From an uncultured Sphingomonas sp. (lineage in GTDB: Bacteria; Pseudomonadota; Alphaproteobacteria; Sphingomonadales; Sphingomonadaceae): a stretch of 64,000 nucleotides of DNA. The DNA lies in the NCBI GenBank assembly GCA_913776045.1, contig CAJYOI010000042.1, positions 21,634 to 85,633 of the forward strand, read 5' to 3'. Both the position numbers and the translations under genes were made by a program. The notes below the pieces were generated by a model. It saw only the letters and a program-made list of their open reading frames with translations. It searched no databases and had not been told where the DNA came from. This document shows, in pieces, positions 43,979 through 54,160 of the stretch (position 1 is the first letter of the stretch; each line of letters begins with the position of its first letter).

Positions 43979-45303
43979 CCAAACGTAATCTGATCGCCGC
44001 GGCACTGCTGACGAGCGTGACGCTCGCCGGCGGCATCGCTGCCACCGCCTCCATCGATACCGGCAACCCGAAGCGTGCCGCATCGGAGGCGAAGACCGCG
44101 CGCAGGGCGCTCGATAAGCGTAATGCCGACAAGGCGATCGCCAAGGCCGAAGCTGCGGTCGCGCTCGACCCGCGCAACGCCGGATACCGGACGCTGCTGG
44201 GCCAGGCCTATCTGACTGCGGGCCGCTTCCCGTCGGCGGTGTCGGCGCTGACCGATGCGCTGGCGCTCGACCCGGCCGATGGCACCGCGGCGCTGCATCT
44301 CGCTCTGGCGCAGATCGCGACCGGTCAGTGGGATGCCGCGCGCGCGACTCTCACGACGCACGACGGCATTCCGGCCAAGGACCGCGGGCTCGCCTTTGCG
44401 CTGGCCGGCGATCCCGGCACGGCGGTTACCGTCCTGACTCAAGCGGCGCGCGCACCGGATGCGGATGCCAAAACGCGCCAGAACCTCGCGCTTAGCCTCG
44501 CACTCGCGGGCCGCTGGAACGAGGCGAAGGCGGTCGCGTCGTTCGACATGTCGCCGGCCGACGTCGATCAGCGTATGGCGCAGTGGGCGGCTTTCGCAAC
44601 GCCGTCGGGCGCCGCGGATCAGGTCGCCGCGCTGCTGGGCGTGGTGCCGGTCGAGGACGGCGGCCAGCCGACACGCCTCGCGCTTTCCACCACGTCGCCG
44701 AACATGGTCGCCGTCGCGCAGGCCGTGCCGACCGCGGAAAGCCTGCCGCAGCCGCCGGTGACGGACGCCGCACCACAGGTCGCCGAGACGAAACCGGCAC
44801 CCGCCGTTGGCAAGGCCGACGTCGCGAACATCGGTGCTGCACCGGTCACCTTCGCGCCGCGACGGGAAATCGTCCAGGCCCTGCCGGTCGTCGCGCCGCT
44901 GAAGGTGCCGACGACGCGCACCGCCGTCGCGTCGATCAGGGCGCCGCTCGCGCCGACCACGGCCGCGGCCAGGCCGCTGGTCGCCTGGACACCGAGCAAA
45001 GGCAATTTCTATGTCCAGTTGGGCGCGTTCGAGAATGCCGGCGTGGCCAAGGATGCCTGGGGCCGCCTGTCGCACCGCATTTCGGCGCTGGGCCAGTACA
45101 CCCCGACCGGCGCGAAGATCGCGAGCGGCGGGCAGAATTTCTACCGTCTTGCCGTGGGTGGTTTCGCCCGTGGCGATGCCGATGCGCTATGCCGCAAGGT
45201 GCGCGTGGGTGGCGGTCGCTGCTTCGTGCGGGCTGGGGCAGGGGATGCGGTCGCCGCTTGGGTGAAGCCGGCGAAGGCGGGGGTCCAGCTGGCGATGCGC
45301 TGA
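43975..45303 (+). CDS. TPR and SPOR-domain exported protein
   Basis: A 442-residue exported protein. A signal peptide (RNLIAAALLTSVTLAGGIAA) precedes TPR-like repeats (~35-200; AGYRTLLGQAYLTAGRFPSAVSAL is a clear unit), a long Ala/Pro linker and a C-terminal SPOR domain (FYVQLGAFENAGVAKDAW to FYRLAVGGFARGDAD). Overlaps the partner gene by four bases, so one transcript likely makes the ATPase, partner and envelope protein. The Sel1-SPOR protein opposite has the same architecture. Confidence 0.87.
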   Translation: MTKRNLIAAALLTSVTLAGGIAATASIDTGNPKRAASEAKTARRALDKRNADKAIAKAEAAVALDPRNAGYRTLLGQAYLTAGRFPSAVSALTDALALDPADGTAALHLALAQIATGQWDAARATLTTHDGIPAKDRGLAFALAGDPGTAVTVLTQAARAPDADAKTRQNLALSLALAGRWNEAKAVASFDMSPADVDQRMAQWAAFATPSGAADQVAALLGVVPVEDGGQPTRLALSTTSPNMVAVAQAVPTAESLPQPPVTDAAPQVAETKPAPAVGKADVANIGAAPVTFAPRREIVQALPVVAPLKVPTTRTAVASIRAPLAPTTAAARPLVAWTPSKGNFYVQLGAFENAGVAKDAWGRLSHRISALGQYTPTGAKIASGGQNFYRLAVGGFARGDADALCRKVRVGGGRCFVRAGAGDAVAAWVKPAKAGVQLAMR

Positions 45304-45327
45304 AGGCATAGAGTTTGATTGTGTGTC

Positions 45328-45351
45328 GTGCTCCGGCGTACGCCGGAGCAC
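45328..45351. terminator. Perfect 24-bp palindrome between convergent genes
   Basis: GTGCTCCGGCG and its exact complement abut in a hairpin between the TPR-SPOR stop and the pyrC-like stop. It can act as a bidirectional terminator and shares its core with the repeat at 36419. Confidence 0.65.
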
Positions 45352-45358
45352 AGCTTTC

Positions 45359-46552
45359 TCAGGCGGCCGCAATCTCCTTCCCGCCCTTGAACAGCCGCAG
45401 CACCTTGCCCTGAACCGGCAGGCCGTCGAACGGCGTATTGCCGTCCCGCGCTTCCGTGATCTGCCACGGCGCGTCGGGATCCAGCAGGATCAGGTCGGCG
45501 GGTTTGCCCGGTTGCAGCGTACCGCCATCGAGCCCCAGTATTTTCGCCGGATTTTTCGCGAGCAGCGCGAACAGCCGGTCGTGCGACACCTCCATCCGCA
45601 GCGCCAACGCCAGCAACGTCGTCGCCCCCGCGGCACCCGAAGCCGAATCGGCAAACGGCAAGCGCTTTTCCTCAGGCCCGCGCGGGTCGTGACCCGATCC
45701 GATCACGTCGATCGTCCCGTCCTGCACCGCCGCGACACACGCCTGCCGATCCGCTTCGCAGCGCAAGGGCGGGGACAAATGCGCGAAGGTGCGGAAGTCG
45801 TTCGCGGCGATGTCGCTCAGCATCAGATGCGCCGGCGTGATGCCGCAGGTGACAGCGACGCCGCGGCGCTTGGCCACGCGGATCAGGTCGAGCGCTGCCG
45901 CGGTCGTCACCTGGCGGATGTGCAGCCGCGCGCCGGTATCCTCCGCCAGCATGATGTCGCGCGCTACCGCCAGCGCTTCGGCGATCGCGGGGGCCGAGGG
46001 CAGGCCGAGCAGTGTCGCGGTCAGGCCATCGGTCGCGACGGCATCGCCGGTCAGCCCGGCATCCTCGGCATGGGTGATGACCGTCAGCCCGCAATCGCGC
46101 GCATAGGCGAGCAGTTTGCGCATTAGCCCCGAATCGGCGATCCACCGCCGCCCGGTCGCCACCGCGCGCGCGCCGGCGCCGGCCATGATCGCGATTTCGG
46201 CGAGGTCATGACCCTCCAGCCCTTTGGTCGCAGCGGCCAGCGGGTGGATCCACAGCTCGGGCTTGCCCATCGTGGCGGCGCGGCGGACGATGCCGGGATC
46301 GTCGAGCACCGGCGACTGGTCGGGCATCAGCGCGACCCGCGCGATTCCGCCGCGGCGGCAGGCGCTCTTGTCGGCCTTGAATGCGGCGACATCGATGATC
46401 GCCGGCGCCAGCGTCTTGCCGCGACAGTCGATCGTTTGCGCATCGCTCGACAGCGTAGCAACGATCTGTTCGTCCTCGACCAGCAACTCTCCCGCGCGAA
46501 TACCCCCGACCGGACAGACGATCCGCGCGTTGATGAAGCGAAGCGCGCTCAT
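45359..46552 (-). CDS. pyrC: Dihydroorotase-like protein, probably non-catalytic (PyrC/PyrX type)
   Basis: A 397-residue amidohydrolase-fold protein. It starts four bases inside the end of pyrB, the classical pairing. The metal-binding HxH that active dihydroorotases carry after the first strand (as in DxHVH) is missing: here the place reads [11 protein letters not shown]. Other features such as [22 protein letters not shown] and [18 protein letters not shown] are kept. In such enzymes the protein may serve mainly as a structural partner of aspartate carbamoyltransferase, with catalysis by another dihydroorotase; that is known for PyrC-prime proteins and inferred here. Confidence 0.88.
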   Translation of the reverse strand: MSALRFINARIVCPVGGIRAGELLVEDEQIVATLSSDAQTIDCRGKTLAPAIIDVAAFKADKSACRRGGIARVALMPDQSPVLDDPGIVRRAATMGKPELWIHPLAAATKGLEGHDLAEIAIMAGAGARAVATGRRWIADSGLMRKLLAYARDCGLTVITHAEDAGLTGDAVATDGLTATLLGLPSAPAIAEALAVARDIMLAEDTGARLHIRQVTTAAALDLIRVAKRRGVAVTCGITPAHLMLSDIAANDFRTFAHLSPPLRCEADRQACVAAVQDGTIDVIGSGHDPRGPEEKRLPFADSASGAAGATTLLALALRMEVSHDRLFALLAKNPAKILGLDGGTLQPGKPADLILLDPDAPWQITEARDGNTPFDGLPVQGKVLRLFKGGKEIAAA

Positions 46553-47538
46553 GCCCAGCCCTCCACGCCGCGCGAGCGGCGCGTCAGTACGTCGAGGCAC
46601 GCCATGCGGACCGCGACGCCCATTTCGACCTGTTCGGTAATCGCGGAGCGGGTGGGGTGATCGGCAACCTCCGACGTGATCTCCACCCCGCGGTTCATCG
46701 GTCCTGGATGCATGACCAACGCATCGTCCTTCGCATGCGCCAGCCGCTCGGCGGTAAGACCGTAGCGTAGGTGATATTCGCGGGTCGACGGGATGAAGCC
46801 GCCCGACATCCGCTCGTTCTGCACGCGCAGCATCATCACGACGTCCGCCCCTTCGAGTGCCGCGTCGAAATCGGTGAAGGCGGTCACCCCGAACTCCTCG
46901 ATCGCCGGCGGCGTCAGCGTTGAGGGCGCGCACACCCGGACTTCGGCGGCGAGCGCGGTCAGCGCCAGGACGTTCGACCGCGCGACGCGACTGTGGAGCA
47001 CGTCGCCGCAGATCACGACCCGCTGCCCCTCGACCGATCCGCGGCGACGGCGGATCGTCAACGCGTCGAGCAGCGCCTGCGTGGGGTGTTCGTGGCGACC
47101 GTCGCCGGCGTTCAGCACCGGGCAGTCGACCTTCTCCGCGATCAACCGCACCGCGCCGCTCGACATGTGCCGGATAACGATGACGTCGGCGCGCATCGCG
47201 TTGAGCGTCACCGCGGTGTCGATCAGCGTCTCGCCCTTCTTCACGCTCGACTGTGCGGCGTGCATGTTGACGACATCGGCGCCCAGCCGCTTGCCAGCGA
47301 TCTCGAAGCTCAGCAGCGTGCGCGTCGAATTTTCGAAGAAGGCGTTGATCTGCGTGATCCCGGCCAGCCGCCCATCGCCCTTCGCGCGGGTGCGGTTCGC
47401 TTCGATCCAGCCTTCTGCCTCGTCGAGCAGGAACAGGATCTCATGCGGCTGCAATCCGGCGATTCCGGTCAGGTCGCGGTGCGGGAAAGCGGCCCGCCCT
47501 TGCGGGTAGGCATGGCGGTGGTGCGCGATCAAAGACAT
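46549..47538 (-). CDS. pyrB: Aspartate carbamoyltransferase catalytic subunit
   Basis: Condenses carbamoyl phosphate with aspartate in pyrimidine synthesis. The 329-residue protein has the carbamoyl-phosphate loop [22 protein letters not shown], the [16 protein letters not shown] segment and the aspartate-binding [12 protein letters not shown]. It is translationally coupled to the dihydroorotase-like gene. No regulatory pyrI gene is seen, as expected for this long class that associates with a PyrC-like partner. Confidence 0.96.
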   Translation of the reverse strand: MSLIAHHRHAYPQGRAAFPHRDLTGIAGLQPHEILFLLDEAEGWIEANRTRAKGDGRLAGITQINAFFENSTRTLLSFEIAGKRLGADVVNMHAAQSSVKKGETLIDTAVTLNAMRADVIVIRHMSSGAVRLIAEKVDCPVLNAGDGRHEHPTQALLDALTIRRRRGSVEGQRVVICGDVLHSRVARSNVLALTALAAEVRVCAPSTLTPPAIEEFGVTAFTDFDAALEGADVVMMLRVQNERMSGGFIPSTREYHLRYGLTAERLAHAKDDALVMHPGPMNRGVEITSEVADHPTRSAITEQVEMGVAVRMACLDVLTRRSRGVEGWA

Positions 47539-47687
47539 TAAAGCCGCTGCCTAATGCGGGTGGCCCCGGTCGGCAATCGCCAAAGAACACCGACTCGTCG
47601 CACGGCCATTGTCCGCATCCCGCCTGCCGTGGAATCGCGGAAAGCACAGGGGATGGGCGAGTCGCGCGTATTTTAGCGAGGGCGGGA

Positions 47688-47987
47688 ATGGCTACAGCAT
47701 ATCGGCCGGTCGTGACGGATCGGGCCGTCACACGGCGCCGCACGGCGCGGTTGAGCACCATGGACGTGGCCCCGGTCGCGGGCGAACTGACGGAAATCTC
47801 CGCCTATGGCTGCCGCGTGGTGATGCCGGTGGACCCGGCCCTCGGCGGGGCGATCGAGCTCAGTCTGGACGGCGCTACGCCGGTTTCCGCCCAGATCATC
47901 TGGAACCGCGCTGGCGTCCTTGCCTGCCGCTTCGACACCCCGATGTCGCGCGACCAGCTACGCGCGCTGACCATTCAGGACAACTAA
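47688..47987 (+). CDS. PilZ-domain protein
   Basis: A 99-residue, single-domain candidate receptor for cyclic di-GMP. RRRTARL supplies the RxxxR-type arginines and [12 protein letters not shown] the [D/N]xSxxG-like loop with Glu in the first position. The last strands ([17 protein letters not shown]) are typical of PilZ barrels. Free-standing PilZ domains usually act on flagella, pili or exopolysaccharide export. Its end overlaps the convergent ruvX gene by four bases. Confidence 0.88.
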   Translation: MATAYRPVVTDRAVTRRRTARLSTMDVAPVAGELTEISAYGCRVVMPVDPALGGAIELSLDGATPVSAQIIWNRAGVLACRFDTPMSRDQLRALTIQDN

Positions 47988-48451
47988 GCCCCAACGTTCA
48001 CCAATGCATCGATCGCCGCCTGCAGGATGTGGGCCGCGGCGAGCGAATCGACGCGTTCGGCGCGTTTGGCGCGGCTCAGGTCCTGTTCGATCATCACGCG
48101 TTCGACCGCGACGGTTGACCAGCGTTCGTCCCATAGCAGGATCGGCAGATCCCAGTCGGCTAGGTTGCGCGCGAAGGCGCGGGTCGATTGCGTTCGCGGC
48201 GAATCGGTGCCGTCGAGATTGAGCGGCAGGCCGACGACCACGCCTTGCACCGACTGCGGCTTGAGCATCGCCGCCAGGATCGCCTTGTCCGCGGTGAATT
48301 TCGTACGGCGCACCAGCGGGGCAGGGGAGGCGAAGCTCCAGCCGGCGTCGCAAAGTGCCGTGCCGATCGTCTTGGTGCCGAGGTCGAGGCCCAGCAGGCG
48401 GCCACCGCTGGGAAGTGCCGCACGAAAGTCGGCGGTGACCGTGGTGATCAT
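47984..48451 (-). CDS. ruvX: Holliday junction resolvase-like RuvX (YqgF family)
   Basis: A 155-residue RNase H-fold protein. [15 protein letters not shown] holds the first acidic residue (D23), [18 protein letters not shown] the characteristic second segment, and [16 protein letters not shown] and [12 protein letters not shown] the third and C-terminal parts. YqgF proteins act in 16S rRNA 5' maturation as well as proposed junction resolution. Four-base overlap with the DUF3089 gene upstream makes a coupled pair. Confidence 0.93.
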   Translation of the reverse strand: MITTVTADFRAALPSGGRLLGLDLGTKTIGTALCDAGWSFASPAPLVRRTKFTADKAILAAMLKPQSVQGVVVGLPLNLDGTDSPRTQSTRAFARNLADWDLPILLWDERWSTVAVERVMIEQDLSRAKRAERVDSLAAAHILQAAIDALVNVGA

Positions 48452-49554
48452 CGCCCATTCCCCGAAAACGCCGCCAGCCGCTTCGCCGCGTCCGCCCGCA
48501 CATTCGCCCAAAAGAGGCTGTAGTCGTAGACGTGGTAGTTGTTGCCCGGCAGCACATAGGGCCCGACGTCCGGGCCTTCGCCGATCATCAGCAGCCCGCG
48601 GCCTTCGCACGCGGCCGGTACGCGGCCCGCCTCTAGAGCTGCGGTGGTCAGGTCGGCGCTGGGGAAGAGCGTGCCGAGGTTCGCGCTCGCCGGCGCGGTG
48701 CCGTTCGCGGTGCCGGTCAGCGGGTTTGTGCAGACCATCGGCGTGCCGCGCCGCGGCTGGCCGTTGAAGCCGGTCGTGGCATCGAACGTGTCCAGGATCA
48801 GCGAGGCGTCGGCCGGCGCCGCAAAGGTCAGCCACGACAGGATGCAGCCCGACTGGTCGGCCCGCGCGCATTCGAGCAAGCCGAGCGCGGCGAGGTCCGT
48901 GCTGCGCGACACCGGCCAGCCGACGACATAGGCCGCGACGATTCGCCGGGCGATGGGCTTGCCCGCGACCCGCTCGCGCAGCAGACGCGTCAGGTGGAAC
49001 CCGCCCTGGCTGTGCCCGGCCAGAATGATCGGCCGGTCGGGATTGGCGGCGAGGAAGGCGTCGAACGCCTGCGCCACGTCGCGATAGGCGAGGTCGAGGG
49101 CCTGCTCCGCATCGACCCGCGTCGTCAGGAAAGCACCGAATGCCGCCTGGCGATAGCGCGGCGCCCAGACCTGACCGGTCGCATTGAAGGCACTCGCCTG
49201 GCCGCGCAGGAACAGCGCGGCACGATCGTTCGCTTCCGCGTTGTCGAGCGGGGCATTCCAATGGTCGGTCGCGAGATAGCTGGTCGGGTGGATGAAGAAT
49301 ATCGCCGCACCACCATCGCCAACTTGCTGGCTCGCTGGCACCCAGAGCGCGGGATTGTTCGCGATATCCGGCCGCGCCAGCCACATGCCCTGTGCCAGAT
49401 ACGCATCTTTCGACAGCCCCGCCTGCGCCTCGAACGCGACGTCGGGCGTCATGTAGCGACGGATCAGGTCGACGCCCCAGACGCGATAGGTGACGGCCGC
49501 GGCGATGACTAGCACGACCAGCGCGGCGACGACATACAGGAACTTCCGGACCAC
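48448..49554 (-). CDS. DUF3089 alpha/beta-hydrolase, membrane-anchored
   Basis: About 368 residues: an N-terminal membrane helix ([19 protein letters not shown]), then an alpha/beta hydrolase domain with [10 protein letters not shown] and the nucleophile elbow GHSQGG. The acid and His partners would lie near LDTFDATTG and the C terminus. It is likely a periplasmic or surface lipase/esterase-type enzyme of unknown substrate. GTG start; the longer frame upstream lacks a leader-like start. Confidence 0.85.
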   Translation of the reverse strand: MVRKFLYVVAALVVLVIAAAVTYRVWGVDLIRRYMTPDVAFEAQAGLSKDAYLAQGMWLARPDIANNPALWVPASQQVGDGGAAIFFIHPTSYLATDHWNAPLDNAEANDRAALFLRGQASAFNATGQVWAPRYRQAAFGAFLTTRVDAEQALDLAYRDVAQAFDAFLAANPDRPIILAGHSQGGFHLTRLLRERVAGKPIARRIVAAYVVGWPVSRSTDLAALGLLECARADQSGCILSWLTFAAPADASLILDTFDATTGFNGQPRRGTPMVCTNPLTGTANGTAPASANLGTLFPSADLTTAALEAGRVPAACEGRGLLMIGEGPDVGPYVLPGNNYHVYDYSLFWANVRADAAKRLAAFSGNGR

Positions 49555-49690
49555 TCGAGGCGACCTTCGATGCGTGTGGTTTGCCGCGAGCCCGGCAATC
49601 GCCGCCGTCCGTGCCCCAGGACGGCCCCCCATGCAATCGTGCGCAGCGGATGCCTTGCGCTGCAACATCGCGGGATGCTAGCCGCGGATC

Positions 49691-49978
49691 ATGTCCGTAG
49701 ACGCCGCAACCGTGAAGAAGGTCGCCAGCCTGGCCCGCATCGCCATCACCGATGACGATGCGGAGCGGATGGTGCCTGAACTCAACAACATCCTCGGCTG
49801 GATCGAGCAGCTGGGCGAGGTCGATACCTCCGCCGCCGCGCCGATGACCGCCGTCATTCCCAACCATCTGCGCCTGCGCGACGACGTCGTCACCGACGGC
49901 GGCGTCCGCGACAAGGTGCTGGCGAATGCACCCGCGGCCGAACACGGCTTCTTCGGCGTGCCCAAGGTGATCGAATAA
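49691..49978 (+). CDS. gatC: Aspartyl/glutamyl-tRNA amidotransferase subunit C
   Basis: A 95-residue small subunit that stabilises GatA and bridges to GatB. Typical segments are [37 protein letters not shown] and the closing [10 protein letters not shown]. Its TAA overlaps the gatA ATG by one base (TAATG). Confidence 0.96.
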   Translation: MSVDAATVKKVASLARIAITDDDAERMVPELNNILGWIEQLGEVDTSAAAPMTAVIPNHLRLRDDVVTDGGVRDKVLANAPAAEHGFFGVPKVIE

Positions 49979-51462
49979 TGGCCGACGTAACCGACCTTGG
50001 CGTCCGCGAAATTCGCGATGGCGTGCGCGACGGCAGCTTTTCAGCGATCGAAGTGGCCGAAGCCTTCACGGCGCGCGTCGCTGCCGCGAAGCAGCTGAAC
50101 GCCTTCATCGTCGAGACCCCCGACCATGCACTAGCCGCGGCCCGCGAGGCGGATCGCGCGAAGGCGGCCGGCGAAGAGCTTAAGCCCCTCGCCGGTGTGC
50201 CGATCGGCATGAAGGACCTGTTCTGCACGAAGGGCGTGCAGACCACCGCGGCCAGCCACATGCTCGAAGGCTTCGTGCCCGAGTATGAATCGACCGTCTC
50301 GCAGAAGCTGTGGGACGCGGGCGCGGGCATGCTCGGCAAGCTGAACCTCGACCAGTTCGCGATGGGGTCGTCGAACGAGACGTCCTATTTCGGCAACGTC
50401 CTCTCGCCGTGGCGGCGCAACGACGGCGGCAATGCGCCGCTGGCACCGGGCGGATCGTCCGGCGGATCGTCGTCGGCGATCGCGGCGCGGCTGTGCCCGG
50501 CGGCGACCGGGACCGACACCGGCGGATCGATCCGCCAGCCCGCCGCCTTCACCGGCATTTCGGGCATCAAGCCGACTTATGGCCGCTGCTCGCGCTGGGG
50601 CGTCGTCGCCTTCGCGTCGTCGCTCGACCAGGCCGGGCCGATGGCGCGCGATGTCACCGACTGCGCGATCATGCTGGAGGCGATGGCGGGCTTCGATGCA
50701 AAGGACGCGACGTCGCTGAAGCTCGACGTGCCGCATTGGGAGAAGGGGCTGAACCCGTCCCTCGCCGGCAAGCGCATCGGTATCCCTCGCGAATATCGCG
50801 TCGACGGCATGCCCGAGGAGATCGAGGCGCTGTGGGCGCAGGGCATCGAATGGGCCAAGGACGCGGGCGCCGAGATCGTCGAAGTCTCGCTGCCGCACAC
50901 GAAGTACGCGCTGCCGGCCTATTACATCATCGCCCCGGCCGAAGCGTCGTCGAACCTCGCGCGCTATGACGGCGTGCGCTACGGCCTGCGCGACCTGCCG
51001 GAGGGCGCGAATCTTCAGGCGATGTATGCGGCGACCCGGGCGGCAGGCTTCGGCGACGAAGTGAAGCGCCGCATCCTGATCGGGACGTACGTGCTGTCGG
51101 CCGGTTTCTACGACGCCTATTTCACGCAAGCCTCGAAGGTTCGCACGCTGATCGCGCGCGATTTCGAGAACGCGTGGGAAAACTGCGACCTTCTGCTGAC
51201 CCCAACCGCGCCGTCGTCGGCGTTCGCGCTTGGTGAGAAGTCGGCCGATCCGCTGGCGATGTATCTCAACGACGTGTTCACCGTACCGTCCTCGCTGGCC
51301 GGCTTGCCGGCGATGAGCGTGCCGGGCGGGCTCGACAAGGCCGGGCTGCCGCTCGGCCTCCAGATCATCGGCAAGCCGCTCGACGAACAGGGCGTCCTCA
51401 ACGCCGGCCTTGCGCTCGAACAGCGCGCAGGCTTCGTCGCTCGGGCGGACCAATGGTGGTGA
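49978..51462 (+). CDS. gatA: Aspartyl/glutamyl-tRNA amidotransferase subunit A
   Basis: The amidase subunit releasing ammonia from glutamine to amidate Glu-tRNA(Gln) or Asp-tRNA(Asn). The 494-residue amidase-signature protein has the Ser-cisSer-Lys triad: K79 (PIGMKDLF), S160/161 ([12 protein letters not shown]) and S184 ([11 protein letters not shown]), with the usual 24-residue gap. A one-base overlap with gatC sets up coupled translation. A short ORF lies before gatB. Confidence 0.97.
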   Translation: MADVTDLGVREIRDGVRDGSFSAIEVAEAFTARVAAAKQLNAFIVETPDHALAAAREADRAKAAGEELKPLAGVPIGMKDLFCTKGVQTTAASHMLEGFVPEYESTVSQKLWDAGAGMLGKLNLDQFAMGSSNETSYFGNVLSPWRRNDGGNAPLAPGGSSGGSSSAIAARLCPAATGTDTGGSIRQPAAFTGISGIKPTYGRCSRWGVVAFASSLDQAGPMARDVTDCAIMLEAMAGFDAKDATSLKLDVPHWEKGLNPSLAGKRIGIPREYRVDGMPEEIEALWAQGIEWAKDAGAEIVEVSLPHTKYALPAYYIIAPAEASSNLARYDGVRYGLRDLPEGANLQAMYAATRAAGFGDEVKRRILIGTYVLSAGFYDAYFTQASKVRTLIARDFENAWENCDLLLTPTAPSSAFALGEKSADPLAMYLNDVFTVPSSLAGLPAMSVPGGLDKAGLPLGLQIIGKPLDEQGVLNAGLALEQRAGFVARADQWW

Positions 51463-51463
51463 G

Positions 51464-51586
51464 ATGATCGGGCGGCTGGTCGACCTTGCACTGTTCGGGC
51501 TGATTGATTTGATCTGCCGCCCGAGCCGCGAAGGCGAACGGCGCGATATTCGGAAGCCAAGGGCTTCTGACGATGACGTGGCTTGA
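51464..51586 (+). CDS. Possible 40-residue small protein between gatA and gatB
   Basis: An ATG one base after the gatA stop, behind GGTGGTGAG, opens a 40-codon frame. The first half (MIGRLVDLALFGLIDLICRP) is a hydrophobic amphipathic helix and the second is charged (EGERRDIRK, DDDV). It fits tightly in the 133-base gap of the operon. No family is recognised; a chance ORF is possible. Confidence 0.35.
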   Translation: MIGRLVDLALFGLIDLICRPSREGERRDIRKPRASDDDVA

Positions 51587-51595
51587 AAGTGAAGA

Positions 51596-53059
51596 ATGAT
51601 GACTGAGTCCACCTATCGCATCCAGGGCCAGACCGGCGAGTGGGAGGTCGTGATCGGCCTGGAGGTCCACGCCCAGGTCACGTCGAACTCCAAGCTGTTT
51701 TCGGGCGCGCCGACCGCGTTCGGGGCGGAGCCGAACACGCAGGTCAGCCTGGTCGATGCGGCGATGCCGGGAATGCTGCCGGTGCCGAACCGCGAGTGTA
51801 TTCGCCAGGCGGTGCGCACCGGCATGGCGATCGACGCGCACATCAATAAATGGTCGCGGTTCGATCGGAAGAACTATTTCTACGCCGATCTGCCGCAGGG
51901 CTATCAGATCAGCCAGCTCTATCATCCGCTGGTGGGCGAGGGGCAGCTGGAGGTCGAGGTCGACGGGAATACCAAGACCGTCGGCGTCGAGCGCATCCAC
52001 GTCGAGCAGGACGCGGGCAAGCTGATGCACGACCAGCATCCGACGATGTCCTACGTCGACCTCAACCGCTCGGGCGTCGCGCTGATGGAGATCGTCAGCC
52101 GCCCCGACATGCGTTCGCCGGCGGAGGCGGGCGCCTATTTGACCAAGTTGCGCTCGATCCTGCGCTACGTCGGGTCATGCGACGGCAACATGGACCAGGG
52201 GTCGATGCGCGCCGACGTGAACGTCTCGGTCCGCAAGCCCGGTGACGAATTCGGCACGCGCACGGAGACGAAGAACGTCAATTCGGTGCGCTTCGTCATG
52301 GCGGTGGTCGAGCAGGAGGCGCTGCGCCAAGTCGAAGTGATCGAGGGCGGCGGCACGATCGTCCAGGAAACCCGCCTGTACGATCCCGACAAGAACACCA
52401 CGCGGTCGATGCGGTCGAAGGAAGACGCGCAGGATTACCGGTACTTCCCCGATCCCGACCTGCTTCCGCTCGAACTCGACGACGCCTTCCTCGACGAATG
52501 CCGCGCGAGCCTGCCCGAACTGCCCGACGCCAAGCGTGCGCGCTACGAAGCGGCGGGTGTCACGCCGTATAACGCCGGCGTGCTGACCGCGGAGGTCGAG
52601 ACGGCGCGCTGGTTCGACGCACTGCTCGACGCAGGGGCGGACGGCAAGCAGGCGTCGAACTGGGTCGCGTCCGAACTGTTCGGCGCGCTCAATCGCTTGG
52701 ACAAGGACATCGCCCAGTCGCCCGTGTCGCCGACGCAGGCAGCGGAACTCCTTGCGCTGGTCGCCGACGGCACGCTGTCGGGAAGCCTGGCCAAGCAGGT
52801 GTTCGAAGTGATGCTGGAAACCGGCGAGGATCCGGCAAAGATCGTCGAGGATCGCGGCCTGAAGCAAACCAGCGACACCGGCGCGATCGAGGCGGTGATC
52901 GCCGAAGTGCTGGCGAAGAATCCGAATCAGCTGGAACAGTATCGCGGCGGCAAGGAAGCGCTGTTCGGCTTCTTCGTCGGTCAGACGATGAAGGCCATGG
53001 GCGGAAAGGCGAACCCTGGCGTGGTCAACGACCTGCTGAAGAAGGCGCTTGCCGGCTGA
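51596..53059 (+). CDS. gatB: Aspartyl/glutamyl-tRNA amidotransferase subunit B
   Basis: Binds tRNA and performs the kinase-transamidase step with ammonia channelled from GatA. The 487-residue protein has [62 protein letters not shown], and a C-terminal YqeY-like domain ([19 protein letters not shown]) for tRNA contact. Either of two consecutive ATG codons may start it. Confidence 0.97.
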   Translation: MMTESTYRIQGQTGEWEVVIGLEVHAQVTSNSKLFSGAPTAFGAEPNTQVSLVDAAMPGMLPVPNRECIRQAVRTGMAIDAHINKWSRFDRKNYFYADLPQGYQISQLYHPLVGEGQLEVEVDGNTKTVGVERIHVEQDAGKLMHDQHPTMSYVDLNRSGVALMEIVSRPDMRSPAEAGAYLTKLRSILRYVGSCDGNMDQGSMRADVNVSVRKPGDEFGTRTETKNVNSVRFVMAVVEQEALRQVEVIEGGGTIVQETRLYDPDKNTTRSMRSKEDAQDYRYFPDPDLLPLELDDAFLDECRASLPELPDAKRARYEAAGVTPYNAGVLTAEVETARWFDALLDAGADGKQASNWVASELFGALNRLDKDIAQSPVSPTQAAELLALVADGTLSGSLAKQVFEVMLETGEDPAKIVEDRGLKQTSDTGAIEAVIAEVLAKNPNQLEQYRGGKEALFGFFVGQTMKAMGGKANPGVVNDLLKKALAG

Positions 53060-53135
53060 TGGTGATTCGCACCGCGCGGTGCCGTTGCGGGTAACTGACC
53101 GCAGCGTGCCGCGTTGAGCCGCTGCGGGTATCGGT

Positions 53136-53453
53136 GTGCCACTGGCACGCCTGTCGATGCCGGACAGGCGGGCCATTTGGGCACTGGCGCGCTTCGCCGC
53201 GTCGGCGGTGACGACCGACGGCGGGTCGCGCGTCTGGGAGCGCATTGCGGATAGCGACCGGCGTGCTTGGCATCATCGGTGTCCCGGCTACGGGGCGACG
53301 GTCTTCTCTCGCGACGAAGGTCATGACGACGTCATCGCGGTCCCCAGCGGCGCGTTGGATGGTGATCTGCCGCGCCCGACCGCATCGATCTTCGAGCGGC
53401 GCCACCAGGACTGGCTGGCGATCGTTGGGGATGGAATCGACCACGTCGCCTGA
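53136..53453 (+). CDS. Hypothetical protein (uncertain)
   Basis: A GTG-started 105-residue frame between gatB and the exported pair. Segments such as AIWALARFAASAVTTDGG and WHHRCPGYGATVF do not match a family I know. An opposite-strand frame covers the same DNA with an arginine-rich composition typical of shadows, which slightly favours the plus strand. Treat as unproven. Confidence 0.3.
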   Translation: MPLARLSMPDRRAIWALARFAASAVTTDGGSRVWERIADSDRRAWHHRCPGYGATVFSRDEGHDDVIAVPSGALDGDLPRPTASIFERRHQDWLAIVGDGIDHVA

Positions 53454-53542
53454 CGCGGCGCCTTATCTGGCTCAGGTCCAACTATTCTTATTGTTCGCAA
53501 GGTGATACGCACGTGGCGGGCAAAAGTAAGAGAGTTTGGGTC

Positions 53543-54160
53543 ATGCGTTCGAGAGTGGGTCGGGCCACGCTGGCGATGGTGCTGGCGTCGGTGGTTTGCG
53601 CGCCGGTGGCGGCGCAACAGGCGGCAGGCGAGGCGAGTGCGTCGCCGCTGAGCGCGTCGCCGTTCGGGTCGGTCGATGCGGGTGATTCCGCCAAGGTCGT
53701 GATGCCGGAACTGGCGTTCACATCCGATGGCACCGAGGCCGCCGATTTCGACAAATATTACGCGTTTCACCGCGCCGACACCGATTACGCCACCGCCTTT
53801 GCCGACATCGTCGAATGCGACGGCTATGCGCGTGGGCTGCAGAGCAGCATCGGCTATATGCAGACACCATACCCCTATGCGGGAACGATGGCCGGCGCGC
53901 TTGGCGGGGCGATCGGCGGCGTGATGGCGGCGGCGATCTTCGGATCGGGTGAGAAACGCCGCCTGCGCCGCGTCAACATGCGGACCTGCATGAACTTCAA
54001 AGGCTATGACCGCTACGGCCTGCCCAAGGGCCTGTGGGAGAAGTTCAATTTCGAGGAAGGATTGTCGGGCGTGAGCGAGGACAAGCGGCTGGGCTATCTC
54101 CGCCAACAGGCGCTGGTCGCCGCGTCGGGCACCCTCCAGGGCAAGGTGCTGGGCCTGTGA
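53543..54160 (+). CDS. Exported protein with glycine-zipper segment
   Basis: A 205-residue secreted protein. Signal peptide (VGRATLAMVLASVVCAPVAAQQ) followed by a Ser/Ala linker and a mature part with FDKYYAFHRADTDYA, a glycine-zipper-like hydrophobic stretch (AGALGGAIGGVMAAAIFG) and a cysteine pair region (VECDGYARG, MRTCMNFKGYDRYGLPKGLW). It overlaps the next exported protein gene by four bases, so the two are made together. Function unknown; the zipper suggests outer-membrane association. Confidence 0.65.
   Translation: MRSRVGRATLAMVLASVVCAPVAAQQAAGEASASPLSASPFGSVDAGDSAKVVMPELAFTSDGTEAADFDKYYAFHRADTDYATAFADIVECDGYARGLQSSIGYMQTPYPYAGTMAGALGGAIGGVMAAAIFGSGEKRRLRRVNMRTCMNFKGYDRYGLPKGLWEKFNFEEGLSGVSEDKRLGYLRQQALVAASGTLQGKVLGL

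Noticed and set aside
47984-49945. A 653-residue frame joining ruvX with sequence antisense to the hydrolase region
   Set aside because: Only the C-terminal part shows RuvX motifs; the upstream part is in a different frame from the DUF3089 protein on the same strand and is Arg-rich.
53025-53444. Minus-strand frame opposite the uncertain hypothetical after gatB
   Set aside because: Arg-rich, no recognisable motif and no ribosome site; the plus-strand frame is itself only weakly supported.
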